In this document: positions 1 to 9,159 of the stretch, piece by piece
Layout: every line of letters starts with the position of its first letter
Position numbering within the stretch: the stretch's first letter is position 1
From: an uncultured Ectothiorhodospiraceae bacterium
GTDB taxonomy: Bacteria; Pseudomonadota; Gammaproteobacteria; UBA6429; Thiohalophilaceae
Direction: 5' to 3'
Assembly: GCA_947258695.1 (NCBI GenBank)
Contig: CAMYJG010000012.1
Location: 1-64,000, forward strand
Length of the DNA: 64,000 bases
Made by a program: the position numbers and the translations under genes
The notes under the pieces: model-generated
What the model was told of the DNA's origin: nothing
Seen by the model: the letters and a program-made list of their open reading frames with translations, nothing else
The model's database searches: none

Positions 1-2
1 AA

Positions 3-329
3 ATCGAAACCATCATCGGTATCTATGATTGGGAACGAGAGATTAAACAAACCATCAGCCTCGATCTGGAAATGGCGTCTGACATTAGTAAGGCGGCAGA
101 AACAGATGATATTAATAACACCCTGGATTACAAAGCAGTGGCAAAGCGTTTAATTAGTTTTGTTGAAGACAGCGAGTTTTTACTGGTAGAGCGTCTTGCT
201 GAAGAATGTGCACAAATTATTTTAAAAGAATTTGATGTGCCCTGGGTTCGCTTGAAACTGAATAAGGGTGAAGCTGTCAGTGGTGCAAGTGGTGTTGGAA
301 TACTCATTGAACGTGGCACAAAACCTTAA
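3..329 (+). CDS. folB: Dihydroneopterin aldolase FolB (5' end outside window)
   Basis: Folate pathway enzyme that converts dihydroneopterin to 6-hydroxymethyl-dihydropterin and glycolaldehyde in the cytoplasm. The frame is open from base 3, before the first internal ATG at 72. The upstream residues IYDWERE followed by KQTISLDLEM match the family's N-terminal strand, so the ATG at 72 is not the true start and only the first few residues are missing. The C-terminal part carries a VERLAEECAQIIL helix and ends in a short strand, as in other FolB proteins. It is followed 17 bases later by folK, the next enzyme, supporting a folBK operon. Confidence 0.88.
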   Translation: METIIGIYDWEREIKQTISLDLEMASDISKAAETDDINNTLDYKAVAKRLISFVEDSEFLLVERLAEECAQIILKEFDVPWVRLKLNKGEAVSGASGVGILIERGTKP

Positions 330-346
330 CCTACTAAAAAATAAAC

Positions 347-835
347 ATGGCTAAAGTTTATATCAGTATCGGAAGTAATATTAACGCGGAGAAAAATATT
401 CGCCTTGCTATTAAAGCGCTGCAACAGGCTTATGGCAAACTAATACTTTCGTCTGTTTATGAAAGTGAAGCCGTTGGTTTTGATGGTGATAATTTTTTAA
501 ACATGGTGGTAGCTTTGAATACTGAAGATGATGTGTATACCGTCGCGGCTACTTTACGAAAAATTGAAGATCAGAGTGGCCGTGATCGAAGCGGCCCCCG
601 CTTTTCATCACGAACCGTTGATCTTGATTTATTACTTTATGATGATCTTATTTTGCAGGAAGAAGGTCTGGACATCCCAAGAGATGAGATTACCGAGAAT
701 GCTTTTGTTTTACTTCCTCTTGATGAAATCGCACCGCAGTTAGTACACCCGGTTTCCGGTAAGACCATGTGTGATCACTGGCTAAACTTTGATAAAAATT
801 CACAAAAACTCTGGCCAATTGAATTTAAGTTTTAA
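347..835 (+). CDS. folK: 6-hydroxymethyl-dihydropterin pyrophosphokinase FolK
   Basis: Transfers pyrophosphate from ATP to 6-hydroxymethyl-7,8-dihydropterin, the step before dihydropteroate synthase. The 162-residue protein opens with the YISIGSNI strand typical of the family and has the RDRSGPRFSSRTVDLDLLLYDD segment corresponding to the HPPK signature, with the two metal-binding aspartates in DLDLLL. Length matches the usual 155-170 residues. It lies directly after folB and is convergent with the pteridine reductase-like gene, whose 3' end is 4 bases away. Confidence 0.93.
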   Translation: MAKVYISIGSNINAEKNIRLAIKALQQAYGKLILSSVYESEAVGFDGDNFLNMVVALNTEDDVYTVAATLRKIEDQSGRDRSGPRFSSRTVDLDLLLYDDLILQEEGLDIPRDEITENAFVLLPLDEIAPQLVHPVSGKTMCDHWLNFDKNSQKLWPIEFKF

Positions 836-839
836 TTAC

Positions 840-1574
840 TCAGGAATTTAAACTACGTCCACCATCAACCGCTATAATTTGACCGGTAACATATCCGGCA
901 TCCCTGGCTAAATATAAAATTGTTTTCGCGATATCGTTGGGTTCACCCTGCCGTTTTAAGAATGTGCGTGAAACAATTCGTTGTTTTGCTACCTCATCTA
1001 AATTCTCTGGCCAAAGTATAGCGCCAGGTGCAACCGCATTGACCCTGACCTCAGGGCCAAGTTCACCGGCCAATGATTTTGTCATCATCACCAGCCCGGC
1101 TTTTGCCATCGAGTAAATGGGGAATTTTTTTAACGGGCGCTCGGCATGAATATCAACAATGTTAATAATGCAGCCGTTATGTTTTTTCAAATGAGGTGCC
1201 GCGGCCTGTGATAAAAAGAATGGTGCCTTGAGATTTGAACCAATAAGATCATCCCATTGCTCTTCAGTCGCATCGCCGATTTTAGTTGGGTAAAAACTCG
1301 AAGCATTATTGATTAATACGTCCAGTCTGCCCCAGGCCTTAATAGACTCTTCTACCAGCGCATTGAGGCCATTAGTAATATGCAAATCAGCCTGGATAAG
1401 GATCACCGAGTTTTCACGTATGTCATTGAGCTCTTCTTGCAGTGCCTGGGCCTGTTGTCGAGAACTCCGGTAATGCAACACAATATTCATCCCGTTCTGG
1501 TGTAACAACTTAGCGGTTGCCGCACCAATTCGATGTGCGGCGCCGGTAATTAAAACAACAGGGTGATTGTCCAT
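840..1574 (-). CDS. folM: Pteridine reductase-type short-chain dehydrogenase (FolM/PTR1-like)
   Basis: NADPH-dependent short-chain dehydrogenase of 244 residues, probably reducing dihydropterins or dihydromonapterin. The N-terminal nucleotide motif reads TGAAHRIG, the TGxxxRxG form diagnostic of the pteridine reductase branch rather than the usual TGxxxGxG. The catalytic region has NIVDIHAE with Asp where ordinary SDRs have Ser, and YSMAK (YxxxK) follows; both fit PTR1/FolM. The C-terminal GQIIAVDGG motif is present. Convergent position next to folBK supports a pterin substrate, although substrate choice is inferred from family and context. FabG-like ketoacyl reductase is the alternative but is disfavoured by the Arg and Asp signatures. 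Confidence 0.8.
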   Translation of the reverse strand: MDNHPVVLITGAAHRIGAATAKLLHQNGMNIVLHYRSSRQQAQALQEELNDIRENSVILIQADLHITNGLNALVEESIKAWGRLDVLINNASSFYPTKIGDATEEQWDDLIGSNLKAPFFLSQAAAPHLKKHNGCIINIVDIHAERPLKKFPIYSMAKAGLVMMTKSLAGELGPEVRVNAVAPGAILWPENLDEVAKQRIVSRTFLKRQGEPNDIAKTILYLARDAGYVTGQIIAVDGGRSLNS

Positions 1575-1637
1575 TTGTGGTATCCTTTGAAAAATTTTAT
1601 CAACTGTAACACAAGCTATCAGGTCTAGTCTGTATTC

Positions 1638-2852
1638 ATGTCTACGGATTCATATTCTCATCAACTTTACCAGTCTGCTAATGCGGCCAAAGAATTACCG
1701 GCGCCGGGAAAATTAGCACAACAGCACAGTGAAGAACTGATCTCGTTGATTAAAAAAGAAATTGAATTGAATAATGGTGCAATTTCATTTCAGCGATACA
1801 TGGAGCTTGCCTTGTATGCACCGGGCCTGGGGTATTACGCCGCTGGTAGTACCAAGTTAGGTGAAAGTGGTGATTTTATTACCGCACCGGAAATTTCAGC
1901 TTTGTTTTCCCAGGCATTAGCTAAAGCCATTGTGCCTGCACTGGATGAAAGTAACATTATTCTAGAAGTCGGGGCCGGACGTGGTCGCATGGCAGCCGAT
2001 ATACTTCTTTATTTGCAGCAGCAAAATAAATTACCCGATGAATACTGGATTCTTGAATTAAGTGCAGATTTACGTGAACGGCAAAAGCAAACGATAGCAG
2101 AGCTTGTTCCTGAGCTTAACGATAAAGTGAAGTGGCTGGATAATTTGCCGCAACATTTTTCAGGTGTGGTTTTAGCGAATGAGTTGCTTGATGCAATGCC
2201 AGTGCAATTATTTCAGAAAAATGAAAATGACATTTATGATGTTAACGTGATATGGAAAGATGATAGTTTTGCTTTTCGTTTTGATTCCAGTTTTGATCAA
2301 CGATTAACTTACCGGGTTAAAGAGATTGAAGCTGAACTACAAAGTGAATTTAACGCCGGTTATGTTTCTGAAATTAACTTTGCGGCAGAAGACTGGTTAA
2401 AAAGCATTGCTGAGCGATTACAGAAGGGAATTATTGTATTGGTAGATTATGGTTTTCCCCGTCATGAGTATTACCATGCACAACGCAGTCAGGGTACTTT
2501 AATGTGTCATTACCAGCATCGCACTCATCCCGATGTTTTTGTTTATCCGGGCTTGCAAGATATAACTGCGCATGTTGATTTTACTGCTATGGCGGATGCG
2601 GCATTGGAGTCTGGTTTAAAAGTAATGGGTTATACTAACCAGGTAAGCTTTTTGATGGGGGCGGGACTGATTGAATTAGCTGCACTTGAAGAAGAAAAAG
2701 AGTTGCAACAACAGATGGAAATCGCGGCGCAAATTAAAAAATTGACTTTGCCGCATGAAATGGGTGAGTTATTTAAAGTTATCGGCTTTAGTAAAAACTG
2801 TGATATTTCATTACCCGCATTTGAGTTTAGAGATTTACGTGAACATCTTTAA
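1638..2852 (+). CDS. SAM-dependent methyltransferase, MidA/NDUFAF7 family
   Basis: A 404-residue protein of the class I methyltransferase family COG1565 (DUF185), whose mitochondrial member methylates an arginine of complex I; bacterial substrates are largely unknown. The signature N-terminal part has YMELALYAPGLGYYA and KLGESGDFITAPEIS, and the SAM-binding loop is ILEVGAGRGRMA. ANELLDAMPV follows, and DYGFPRHEYYHAQRSQGTL is the family's central motif. Start at 1638 gives a divergent arrangement with the reductase gene, 63 bases apart. Function in this organism is inferred only from family; a respiratory-complex assembly role is possible. Confidence 0.85.
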   Translation: MSTDSYSHQLYQSANAAKELPAPGKLAQQHSEELISLIKKEIELNNGAISFQRYMELALYAPGLGYYAAGSTKLGESGDFITAPEISALFSQALAKAIVPALDESNIILEVGAGRGRMAADILLYLQQQNKLPDEYWILELSADLRERQKQTIAELVPELNDKVKWLDNLPQHFSGVVLANELLDAMPVQLFQKNENDIYDVNVIWKDDSFAFRFDSSFDQRLTYRVKEIEAELQSEFNAGYVSEINFAAEDWLKSIAERLQKGIIVLVDYGFPRHEYYHAQRSQGTLMCHYQHRTHPDVFVYPGLQDITAHVDFTAMADAALESGLKVMGYTNQVSFLMGAGLIELAALEEEKELQQQMEIAAQIKKLTLPHEMGELFKVIGFSKNCDISLPAFEFRDLREHL

Positions 2853-2854
2853 TA

Positions 2855-2925
2855 CTGGTCATTGTGAGTATAGCGAAGCAATCTCTTGAAAGGTGCTTTA
2901 AAATTGAGATTACCAGGTCATTAAT
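2855..2925. repeat. Intergenic imperfect inverted repeat (GCAATCTC/GAGATT type)
   Basis: The gap between the methyltransferase and uppP contains a GGTCATTGTGAG-type left arm, GCAATCTC, and an opposing GAGATTACC-AGGTCATT right arm. A degenerate relative occurs near 19211-19290 (GCAATCTAC ... GAGATTGCCACGTCA). This resembles the short interspersed palindromic elements built on TCATTGCGAG/GCAATCTC common in many gammaproteobacterial intergenic regions. It may fold at RNA level and act as a transcript end or stability element; that is inference. Confidence 0.5.
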
Positions 2926-2959
2926 AATTAGTGTTAAGTAGGATATAAAAGGAAATAAA

Positions 2960-3757
2960 ATGCTTTTTTGGCAAATAGTTGTACTGGCATTAGTACAGGG
3001 CTTAACTGAATTTTTACCAATATCAAGTTCTGCGCATTTAATACTGGTACCTGTTTTAAGTGACTGGCCGGATCAGGGGCTGGCTTTTGATGTTGTTGTG
3101 CATCTTGGTACTTTAACCGCGGTAGTCTGGTATTTTCGAAAAGATGTGGTTCAGTTAAGCGTTGACTGGACACGCTCATGTGTAAAAAAACAAACGGTAG
3201 GTGAGAGTCGCTTAGCCTGGCTGGTCATTATTGGAACTATTCCGGTAGGTGCCGCAGGATTATTGTTACATGATATGGTTGATAATGTGTTTCGTTCACC
3301 GCTTGTTATTGCGTGGGCAACGATTGGTTTCGGTTTATTACTCGGTGCAGCGGATTACCTGGGTAAGCATATACATAATGAGCATCAGTTGAGCTGGAAA
3401 AACGGAATAATCATTGGTTTTGCACAAGCGGTGGCATTAATACCGGGTACATCTCGATCAGGTATCACCATGACAGCAGGTTTGTTTACTGGCTTAACCC
3501 GCCAGGCTGCCGCACGTTTTTCTTTTTTGCTTTCTATCCCGGCAATCTTAATGGCGGGAAGTTACAAAACGTTAAAACTTATTCAGCAAGGTGATGGTGT
3601 TGAGTGGTTGGCAATAGGCTTAGGTTATGTTTTATCAGCAGTTTCAGCTTATGTCTGCATCCATTACTTTCTTAAAATGTTGGAAAAGATTGGCATGACA
3701 CCCTTCGTGATTTATCGTCTCGCGCAGGGATTTATTTTGCTATACCTGTTCTCGTAA
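2960..3757 (+). CDS. uppP: Undecaprenyl-diphosphatase UppP (BacA)
   Basis: Integral inner-membrane enzyme that dephosphorylates undecaprenyl pyrophosphate to recycle the lipid carrier of peptidoglycan synthesis. The 265-residue protein has the hallmark LVQGLTEFLPISSSAHL motif at about residues 12-28 (catalytic Glu and Ser) and the second signature PGTSRSGITMTAG near residue 160, in a strongly hydrophobic multi-helix chain. Length agrees with the family. The spacing of 8 bases to the VanZ-like gene suggests co-transcription. Family members give bacitracin resistance when overproduced. Confidence 0.95.
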   Translation: MLFWQIVVLALVQGLTEFLPISSSAHLILVPVLSDWPDQGLAFDVVVHLGTLTAVVWYFRKDVVQLSVDWTRSCVKKQTVGESRLAWLVIIGTIPVGAAGLLLHDMVDNVFRSPLVIAWATIGFGLLLGAADYLGKHIHNEHQLSWKNGIIIGFAQAVALIPGTSRSGITMTAGLFTGLTRQAAARFSFLLSIPAILMAGSYKTLKLIQQGDGVEWLAIGLGYVLSAVSAYVCIHYFLKMLEKIGMTPFVIYRLAQGFILLYLFS

Positions 3758-3765
3758 GAATTAAA

Positions 3766-4155
3766 ATGTTACGTTATTTTTCATTATGGGCAAGTATAGG
3801 TTGGTTATTGGTTGTCGCTATATGTTATCTTTCCTTAATGGCCAGTCCACCAGGAATGGATATTGATCTTAAATACAGTGACAAGCTGGGACATTTTATT
3901 TCGTATTTTTTTCTTATGTTCTGGTTTGCCCAGTTGTATAAAACGCCGGCTTTCAGAATAGCGTATATTTTATTTTTTAGCGTAATGGGTGCCGGTTTAG
4001 AACTTATGCAGGGACTGGGTGGCGTCCGTTTTTTTGAATACTCCGATATGCTGGCAAATACCACGGGTGTTTTGTTCGGCTGGTTTATTACCAGGGGAAA
4101 ATTAAAAAATACCCTGTTAGCGTTGGAACAGATTATGATTGAATCAAAGTCGTGA
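3766..4155 (+). CDS. VanZ-like family membrane protein
   Basis: A 129-residue protein with about four predicted membrane segments. The pattern SDKLGHFISYFFLMFWFAQL and later EYSDMLANTTGVLFGW fits the VanZ-like family, where a K-x-x-H-F-x-x-Y/F motif and a D-x-x-A-N/D motif recur. The biochemical role of chromosomal VanZ-like proteins is not established; VanZ itself lowers teicoplanin binding. It follows uppP closely, consistent with an envelope function, and is convergent with rimO (3' ends 1 base apart). Confidence 0.75.
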   Translation: MLRYFSLWASIGWLLVVAICYLSLMASPPGMDIDLKYSDKLGHFISYFFLMFWFAQLYKTPAFRIAYILFFSVMGAGLELMQGLGGVRFFEYSDMLANTTGVLFGWFITRGKLKNTLLALEQIMIESKS

Positions 4156-4156
4156 T

Positions 4157-5356
4157 TTAATCAATGGGCCTGGCTATTAAGTCATGCTCGGTTGCAGAAA
4201 CAATTTTAACCTCAACAAAGTCTCCCAGTTCGACATCTTCAAAGCCATCTAATATCACTTCACCATCTATTTCCGGTGCATCTGCTTTTGAACGCGCTAA
4301 AACTAAACCTTCATCCCCATAACTATCAACTAACACGGTCATGGTCTGGCCAATTTTCTTTTGTAATTTATCGGCACTGATTTGAGCTTGTAAATGCATA
4401 AAGCGTTCGAGACGTTCCTGTTGTAGTTCTTCTGGAACAAAGTTACCCAATTCGTTTGCCACTGCACCTTCAACAGGTGAATAGGCAAAGGCACCAACAC
4501 GATCAAGCTGAGCTTCTTCAATAAAATCGAGTAGCTGTTCAAAATCATCATCTGTTTCACCAGGAAAACCAACGATAAAGGTCGAGCGCAGTGTGATATC
4601 AGGACAGATGGTGCGCCAGTTTCTGATGCGTTCTAATGTCTTATCAATTTTACCGGGACGTTTCATGGCTTTAAGAATGGAAGGGCTTGCATGCTGCAGC
4701 GGAATATCAAGGTAGGGCAAAATTTTACCTTCAGCCATTAATGGAATGACATCATCAACATGTGGATAAGGATAAACATAGTGTAAACGCACCCAGGCAC
4801 CCAGCTCACTTAAGGCAGCAGAAAGATTTGTCATATGAGTTTTGATTGGTTGCCCACCCCAAAAACCGGTGCGGTATTTCACGTCCACTCCATAGGCGCT
4901 GGTATCTTGTGAAATAACCAGTAATTCTTTAACGCCTGTATTAACCAGGTTTTCAGCTTCCTGCATAACATCTCCAATATCACGGCTAACAAGGTCGCCA
5001 CGCAAAGAAGGAATAATGCAAAAAGTACAGCGGTGATTACAGCCTTCAGATATTTTTAAATAGGCGTAATGTTTAGGGGTTAGCTTAATACCGGCATTTG
5101 GAACAAGATCAGAAAAAGGATCATGTGGCTTAGGTAAATGATCATGTACCACCTGCATTACTTCGTTGGCAGCATGAGGGCCGGTGACAGCAAGTACATT
5201 GGGATAGGCGGTTTCAATAACGCCTTCTTTTGCACCAAGACAACCTGTGACAATAACTTTGCCATTTTCTTCCAGGGCTTCACCTATTGCTGAATCAACT
5301 AATGCTTTAGGGCAGCCAAGGCTGATAAATCCAATTTTTGGTGCTGGTTTTGTCAT
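4157..5356 (-). CDS. rimO: Ribosomal protein S12 methylthiotransferase RimO with internal deletion in the MTTase domain
   Basis: RimO adds a methylthio group to the conserved Asp of ribosomal protein S12 using two [4Fe-4S] clusters. The radical-SAM motif CNHRCTFC, the [16 protein letters not shown] region, and the C-terminal TRAM segment are intact, and identity with RimO is obvious. The N-terminal domain is abnormal: GCPKALVDS runs straight into [19 protein letters not shown]. In E. coli RimO, as I recall it, about 41 residues separate these blocks, including the NTCGF cysteine, one of three ligands of the auxiliary cluster. The frame is preserved (join near 5290). The protein is 399 residues against about 440. 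Either this strain carries a non-functional or altered RimO, or the assembly dropped 123 bases. Confidence 0.9.
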   Translation of the reverse strand: MTKPAPKIGFISLGCPKALVDSAIGEALEENGKVIVTGCLGAKEGVIETAYPNVLAVTGPHAANEVMQVVHDHLPKPHDPFSDLVPNAGIKLTPKHYAYLKISEGCNHRCTFCIIPSLRGDLVSRDIGDVMQEAENLVNTGVKELLVISQDTSAYGVDVKYRTGFWGGQPIKTHMTNLSAALSELGAWVRLHYVYPYPHVDDVIPLMAEGKILPYLDIPLQHASPSILKAMKRPGKIDKTLERIRNWRTICPDITLRSTFIVGFPGETDDDFEQLLDFIEEAQLDRVGAFAYSPVEGAVANELGNFVPEELQQERLERFMHLQAQISADKLQKKIGQTMTVLVDSYGDEGLVLARSKADAPEIDGEVILDGFEDVELGDFVEVKIVSATEHDLIARPID

Positions 5357-5458
5357 AGATAACTTGAAAAAATTGCTGGTTAAGAGGGGAAGTATTTTAG
5401 CATTTCTCTTTAGTAAACCACAGAGATTTCACTAAAACGGCTTATAACTGAGATAAAT

Positions 5459-7663
5459 TTATTTCACTTCCCAGCTTGTTCCTTCTGAAACGTCTTCAAT
5501 TGCCTGTAAGAGTTGGTTTCGAGTAAATGGCTTAGGTAGCAAGGTTAGCTTTTCCTGTTCCAGTTTAGCTTTATTGGCAATAACATCGGGGTAACCTGAA
5601 ATTAATAATATTGTTAATTTATGGTAGGTGTTTCTAGCATGATTCGCGAGTTCAATGCCATTCATACTACCTGGCATAACGATATCGCTAATGAGTAAGC
5701 CAATATTATTATTTTTATCTTTTAAGAGTTCAATTGCTTCTTTTGCGTTAGTGGCAATCAGAACAGTAAAATCCAGTTCTCTTAAAGTTGTTGCTGTTGT
5801 TTCTGCAACTTGAAAATCATCCTCGACAAGTAGTATTGATTTGTTACGAAAACTGAATTTTGGCTGGCTCTGGACCGATTCGGCTAGCTCTAAATCATCT
5901 TCTGCTAAAGGTAAATATATGAAAACAGTGGTGCCAATATTTTTTTTGCTTTTAATTTCAATATATCCATTTGATTGCTGAATAAAACCATACACCATGC
6001 TTAATCCAAGTCCACTACCTTCACCTATATCTTTTGTCGTATAAAAAGGCTCAAATACATGATTGATAGTGACTTGATCCATGCCTGTTCCGCTATCACT
6101 GATGGATATTTTTACATACTTGCCGGGTTTAACATTATCAAAATGTGTTTCAATTTCCTGTGATTCAATTAATTCATTTTTTATTGAGATAACCCCGCCA
6201 TTGGGCATAGCATCCCGAGAGTTAATGGTAATATTGAGAAATACACTGCCAATTACTGAAGCATCAATAAGAATAGGTAACTTTTCATTGCTAACGTGTG
6301 AAACTATTTGAATGTTTTCAGAAAGAGTTCGGTTAAGAAATTCAACTGTTTCTGTTATTGCCTGGCCACTTTCCATGACTTGGGGATTTAAATTTTGCTG
6401 GCCTGCATAAAATAATAAATGTTGAGTGAGCGCGGCGCCTTTTTGTACGGCAGTTAAAGTGTTTTCAATATTATCGTTTAAAGTTTTATCGTTTTTTGTT
6501 TTTTCTAAAGCAAGTTCCAGGTTGCCCATCATAATGGCTAGTAAATTATTAAAATCATGAGCTATACCACCAGTAAGTTGGCCTATTGCCTCCATGCGTT
6601 GTTTTTTATTTAATTGCTTGAGGATTTTTTTATCATCCGTCAGGTCGTTAATCGATGCAATAAATAAAATATCATCTCCAACACGCATTTCACCAATGCC
6701 TAAATGCATGGGGAATTGTTCTCCGTTTGCACGTAAACCGGTTACTTCTCTTCCCGCGCCAATAATATGCGCTTCACCCGTTTCAAGATATCGTTTGAGA
6801 TACATGTCGTGATGTTTTTTAAAATCATCAGGCATTAAAAGGGTGACATTTTTCCCTACTACTTCATCAGGACTATAGCCAAAAATTTCCTGGGCAGCAG
6901 AATTATAGACCTGAATGATACCTTTGCTATTGATCACTATATTTCCGATAGAGACACTTTCAAATGCAATTCGAAAGCGTTCTTCGTTGTCAATTAATTT
7001 TTTTTCATCCGTTGTTACTTTTTTAAATATAAAAATGACAGCAATAAAACTAACAATAATTACGATTAACCCACTCAAAATCAATTCATTTCTAATATTC
7101 CGGTATTCTTTTTTAGATGATTCAAGAAATTCAGTTGCTTTATTTCGCGCGAATAACAAAATGTCATCCATGTTACTAATGAGTGATTCAACATAGACTT
7201 GACCTTTGCCTTTTGTAATCGCCGCAGCCTGGTCATTTTTTTTGTTTTTTGCCAGTGCGATAACTTCATTTCTAATCTCTTCCCAGGCAATAAATTGATT
7301 ACGGAGCTTTGTGATTCGATTTTTGTCGCCTAAAAACTGCTTGTAAATTAAACCAAACTCCTTAAGTATTATTTTTTGACCGAGCGCAACTTTTTTAACC
7401 GCTTTATCTAGTTCACTAGTATTTTTTGCAATAGACACATCCTTCATATATCTGTGCATTGATATAATATTAGAATTTACAGTTTGAACTGAGTTACTAA
7501 CAACTAAAGGGTGTTGATAAATTTTTTGAGTGAATTCAGATAGATGAGAAATTTTTGATAAGCCATTAATAATTAGTGTCAGCATTAATCCAATAATGAG
7601 CGTGCTAAATAATACTAATATTTTAGCGGTGAAAGTGAATGATTTAATATGCGAAAACAACAT
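5459..7663 (-). CDS. Membrane hybrid sensor histidine kinase with FixL-like PAS domain
   Basis: A 734-residue hybrid kinase. Two membrane helices (about residues 13-33 and 193-215) enclose a periplasmic helical region of about 160 residues resembling four-helix sensor modules. A cytoplasmic PAS domain follows (about 226-340) whose NIVINSKGIIQVYNSAAQEIFGYSPDEVVGKNV sequence is of the FixL-like subfamily; without alignment the haem ligand cannot be confirmed. The kinase core has GGIAHDFNNLLAIM (phospho-acceptor His) and ATPase motifs DSGTGMD and GSGLGLSMVYG. A C-terminal receiver (about 612-725) has the DDF acidic pair and phospho-Asp in LLISDIVMPGSM. No partner regulator is adjacent. The FixJ-like regulator at 16.1 kb is a possible partner. 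Confidence 0.85.
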   Translation of the reverse strand: MLFSHIKSFTFTAKILVLFSTLIIGLMLTLIINGLSKISHLSEFTQKIYQHPLVVSNSVQTVNSNIISMHRYMKDVSIAKNTSELDKAVKKVALGQKIILKEFGLIYKQFLGDKNRITKLRNQFIAWEEIRNEVIALAKNKKNDQAAAITKGKGQVYVESLISNMDDILLFARNKATEFLESSKKEYRNIRNELILSGLIVIIVSFIAVIFIFKKVTTDEKKLIDNEERFRIAFESVSIGNIVINSKGIIQVYNSAAQEIFGYSPDEVVGKNVTLLMPDDFKKHHDMYLKRYLETGEAHIIGAGREVTGLRANGEQFPMHLGIGEMRVGDDILFIASINDLTDDKKILKQLNKKQRMEAIGQLTGGIAHDFNNLLAIMMGNLELALEKTKNDKTLNDNIENTLTAVQKGAALTQHLLFYAGQQNLNPQVMESGQAITETVEFLNRTLSENIQIVSHVSNEKLPILIDASVIGSVFLNITINSRDAMPNGGVISIKNELIESQEIETHFDNVKPGKYVKISISDSGTGMDQVTINHVFEPFYTTKDIGEGSGLGLSMVYGFIQQSNGYIEIKSKKNIGTTVFIYLPLAEDDLELAESVQSQPKFSFRNKSILLVEDDFQVAETTATTLRELDFTVLIATNAKEAIELLKDKNNNIGLLISDIVMPGSMNGIELANHARNTYHKLTILLISGYPDVIANKAKLEQEKLTLLPKPFTRNQLLQAIEDVSEGTSWEVK

Positions 7664-7759
7664 TATTTAGATGCCCTTAATAAAGTAATGTGCGTATGTT
7701 ATTAATGTATGAATATAGGTATGAAATTACAACGTTATATATGATAATAAGCCTGTTTT

Positions 7760-8974
7760 TTAGCGAGCGGATTTTATGGCTTTAATACGTAACTTGCTTA
7801 GTTCGTCTTTGATATCTTTTCCTTTTAATCCCTGGGCGACAAGTGCTTTAGCGTCAATTGATTTAGCCGCGTTAAATACTTTGCGATAAATACCCGGCTG
7901 AACAAAATCCTGATCTTCATAACCTGGGCGTCCTCGTGAGTCAGCTTCACAGGCCAATAAAAATAATTCAAAACGATCCGGTCTACGAAAAGCATCCACA
8001 GCTTCAAGTGTTTGTAAAAAAGTATCATCGCGCAATTCTTCAGCACGGTGATAATGTAAGTGATACTTAGTTACAATAACAGCAAGTTCACGGTAATCAT
8101 TCGGAATACGATAGCGCTCACACAACGCTTCCACTAAAGCTACACCACGCGATTCATGACAAATATGTTTAGGCCATTCTGACTTAGGTGTAATGCCTTT
8201 ACCAAGATCATGAACTAAAGCAGCAAAGCGTACCCGCGGATCTTCAGATAACTTTGCTGCCTGGGTTAAAACCATCATGGTGTGGACACCGCTATCAATT
8301 TCCGGATGATATTTCTCGGGCTGTGGTACTCCCCATAATTGATCAATCTCTGGAAAGAGTTTTTTTAAGGCACCGCACTCACGCAAAACTTCAAAGTAAG
8401 GTGCCGGTGTTTTCTCAGCCAGGGCACGCATGGTTTCTTGCCAGACACGTTCAGCAACCAGTGCATCAACTTCGCCGTTGTTGACCATCTCAGTCATCAA
8501 CTGTTGAGTTTCTTCAGCAACTGTAAAACCCAGTTCAGCAAAACGAGCAGCAAACCGAGCAACGCGTAAAATGCGTACTGGATCTTCGATAAAAGCCGGA
8601 GAAACATGCCGTAGTACTTTTGCTTTTATATCGGCTTGCCCATTGAAGGGATCAATTAATTTACCATCAGCAGACTGGGCAATAGCATTGATGGTGAGAT
8701 CCCGTCTCGCTAAATCTTGCTCTAAGGTGACATCGGCAGAGGCATGAAAACTAAAACCGGTGTATCCGGCGGCAGTCTTGCGTTCTTTTCGGGCAAGCGC
8801 ATACTCTTCGTTAGTTTCCGGGTGTAAAAATACGGGAAAGTCTTTTCCTACCTGCCGATAATTTTGTTCAAGCATTTCTTCAGGCGTTGCTCCAACCACT
8901 ACCCAGTCGCTGTCCTTGGTTTCAATATCCAATAATTGATCGCGTACATGTCCACCAACAAGATATATTTCCAT
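7760..8974 (-). CDS. cca: CCA-adding tRNA nucleotidyltransferase (multifunctional, with HD domain)
   Basis: Adds or repairs the 3' CCA of tRNA. The 404-residue protein begins with the class II nucleotidyltransferase signature [12 protein letters not shown] and the DSDWVVVG catalytic acidic pair, followed by [10 protein letters not shown] and the neck/body region [16 protein letters not shown]. An HD phosphohydrolase domain is present from about residue 225 ([21 protein letters not shown]), the arrangement of the E. coli type enzyme with extra phosphatase and 2',3'-cyclic phosphodiesterase activity. Length matches (412 in E. coli). The gene is solitary on the minus strand. Confidence 0.95.
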   Translation of the reverse strand: MEIYLVGGHVRDQLLDIETKDSDWVVVGATPEEMLEQNYRQVGKDFPVFLHPETNEEYALARKERKTAAGYTGFSFHASADVTLEQDLARRDLTINAIAQSADGKLIDPFNGQADIKAKVLRHVSPAFIEDPVRILRVARFAARFAELGFTVAEETQQLMTEMVNNGEVDALVAERVWQETMRALAEKTPAPYFEVLRECGALKKLFPEIDQLWGVPQPEKYHPEIDSGVHTMMVLTQAAKLSEDPRVRFAALVHDLGKGITPKSEWPKHICHESRGVALVEALCERYRIPNDYRELAVIVTKYHLHYHRAEELRDDTFLQTLEAVDAFRRPDRFELFLLACEADSRGRPGYEDQDFVQPGIYRKVFNAAKSIDAKALVAQGLKGKDIKDELSKLRIKAIKSAR

Positions 8975-9159
8975 AATTTAATAAATGTCTTTCTCTAAAG
9001 TTATCGGCTTATACTTTCAATAAATTCCAAACGCTATTAATCTTTATTGTATCGGTAAATAGCATTGCGATCACACTTTAGTTATATGTCTTTATAGAAT
9101 TCAGTTATCTATCGTAATTAAGCTATAGTTGTAATACATCAATTTTTCAGGAGTATTGT

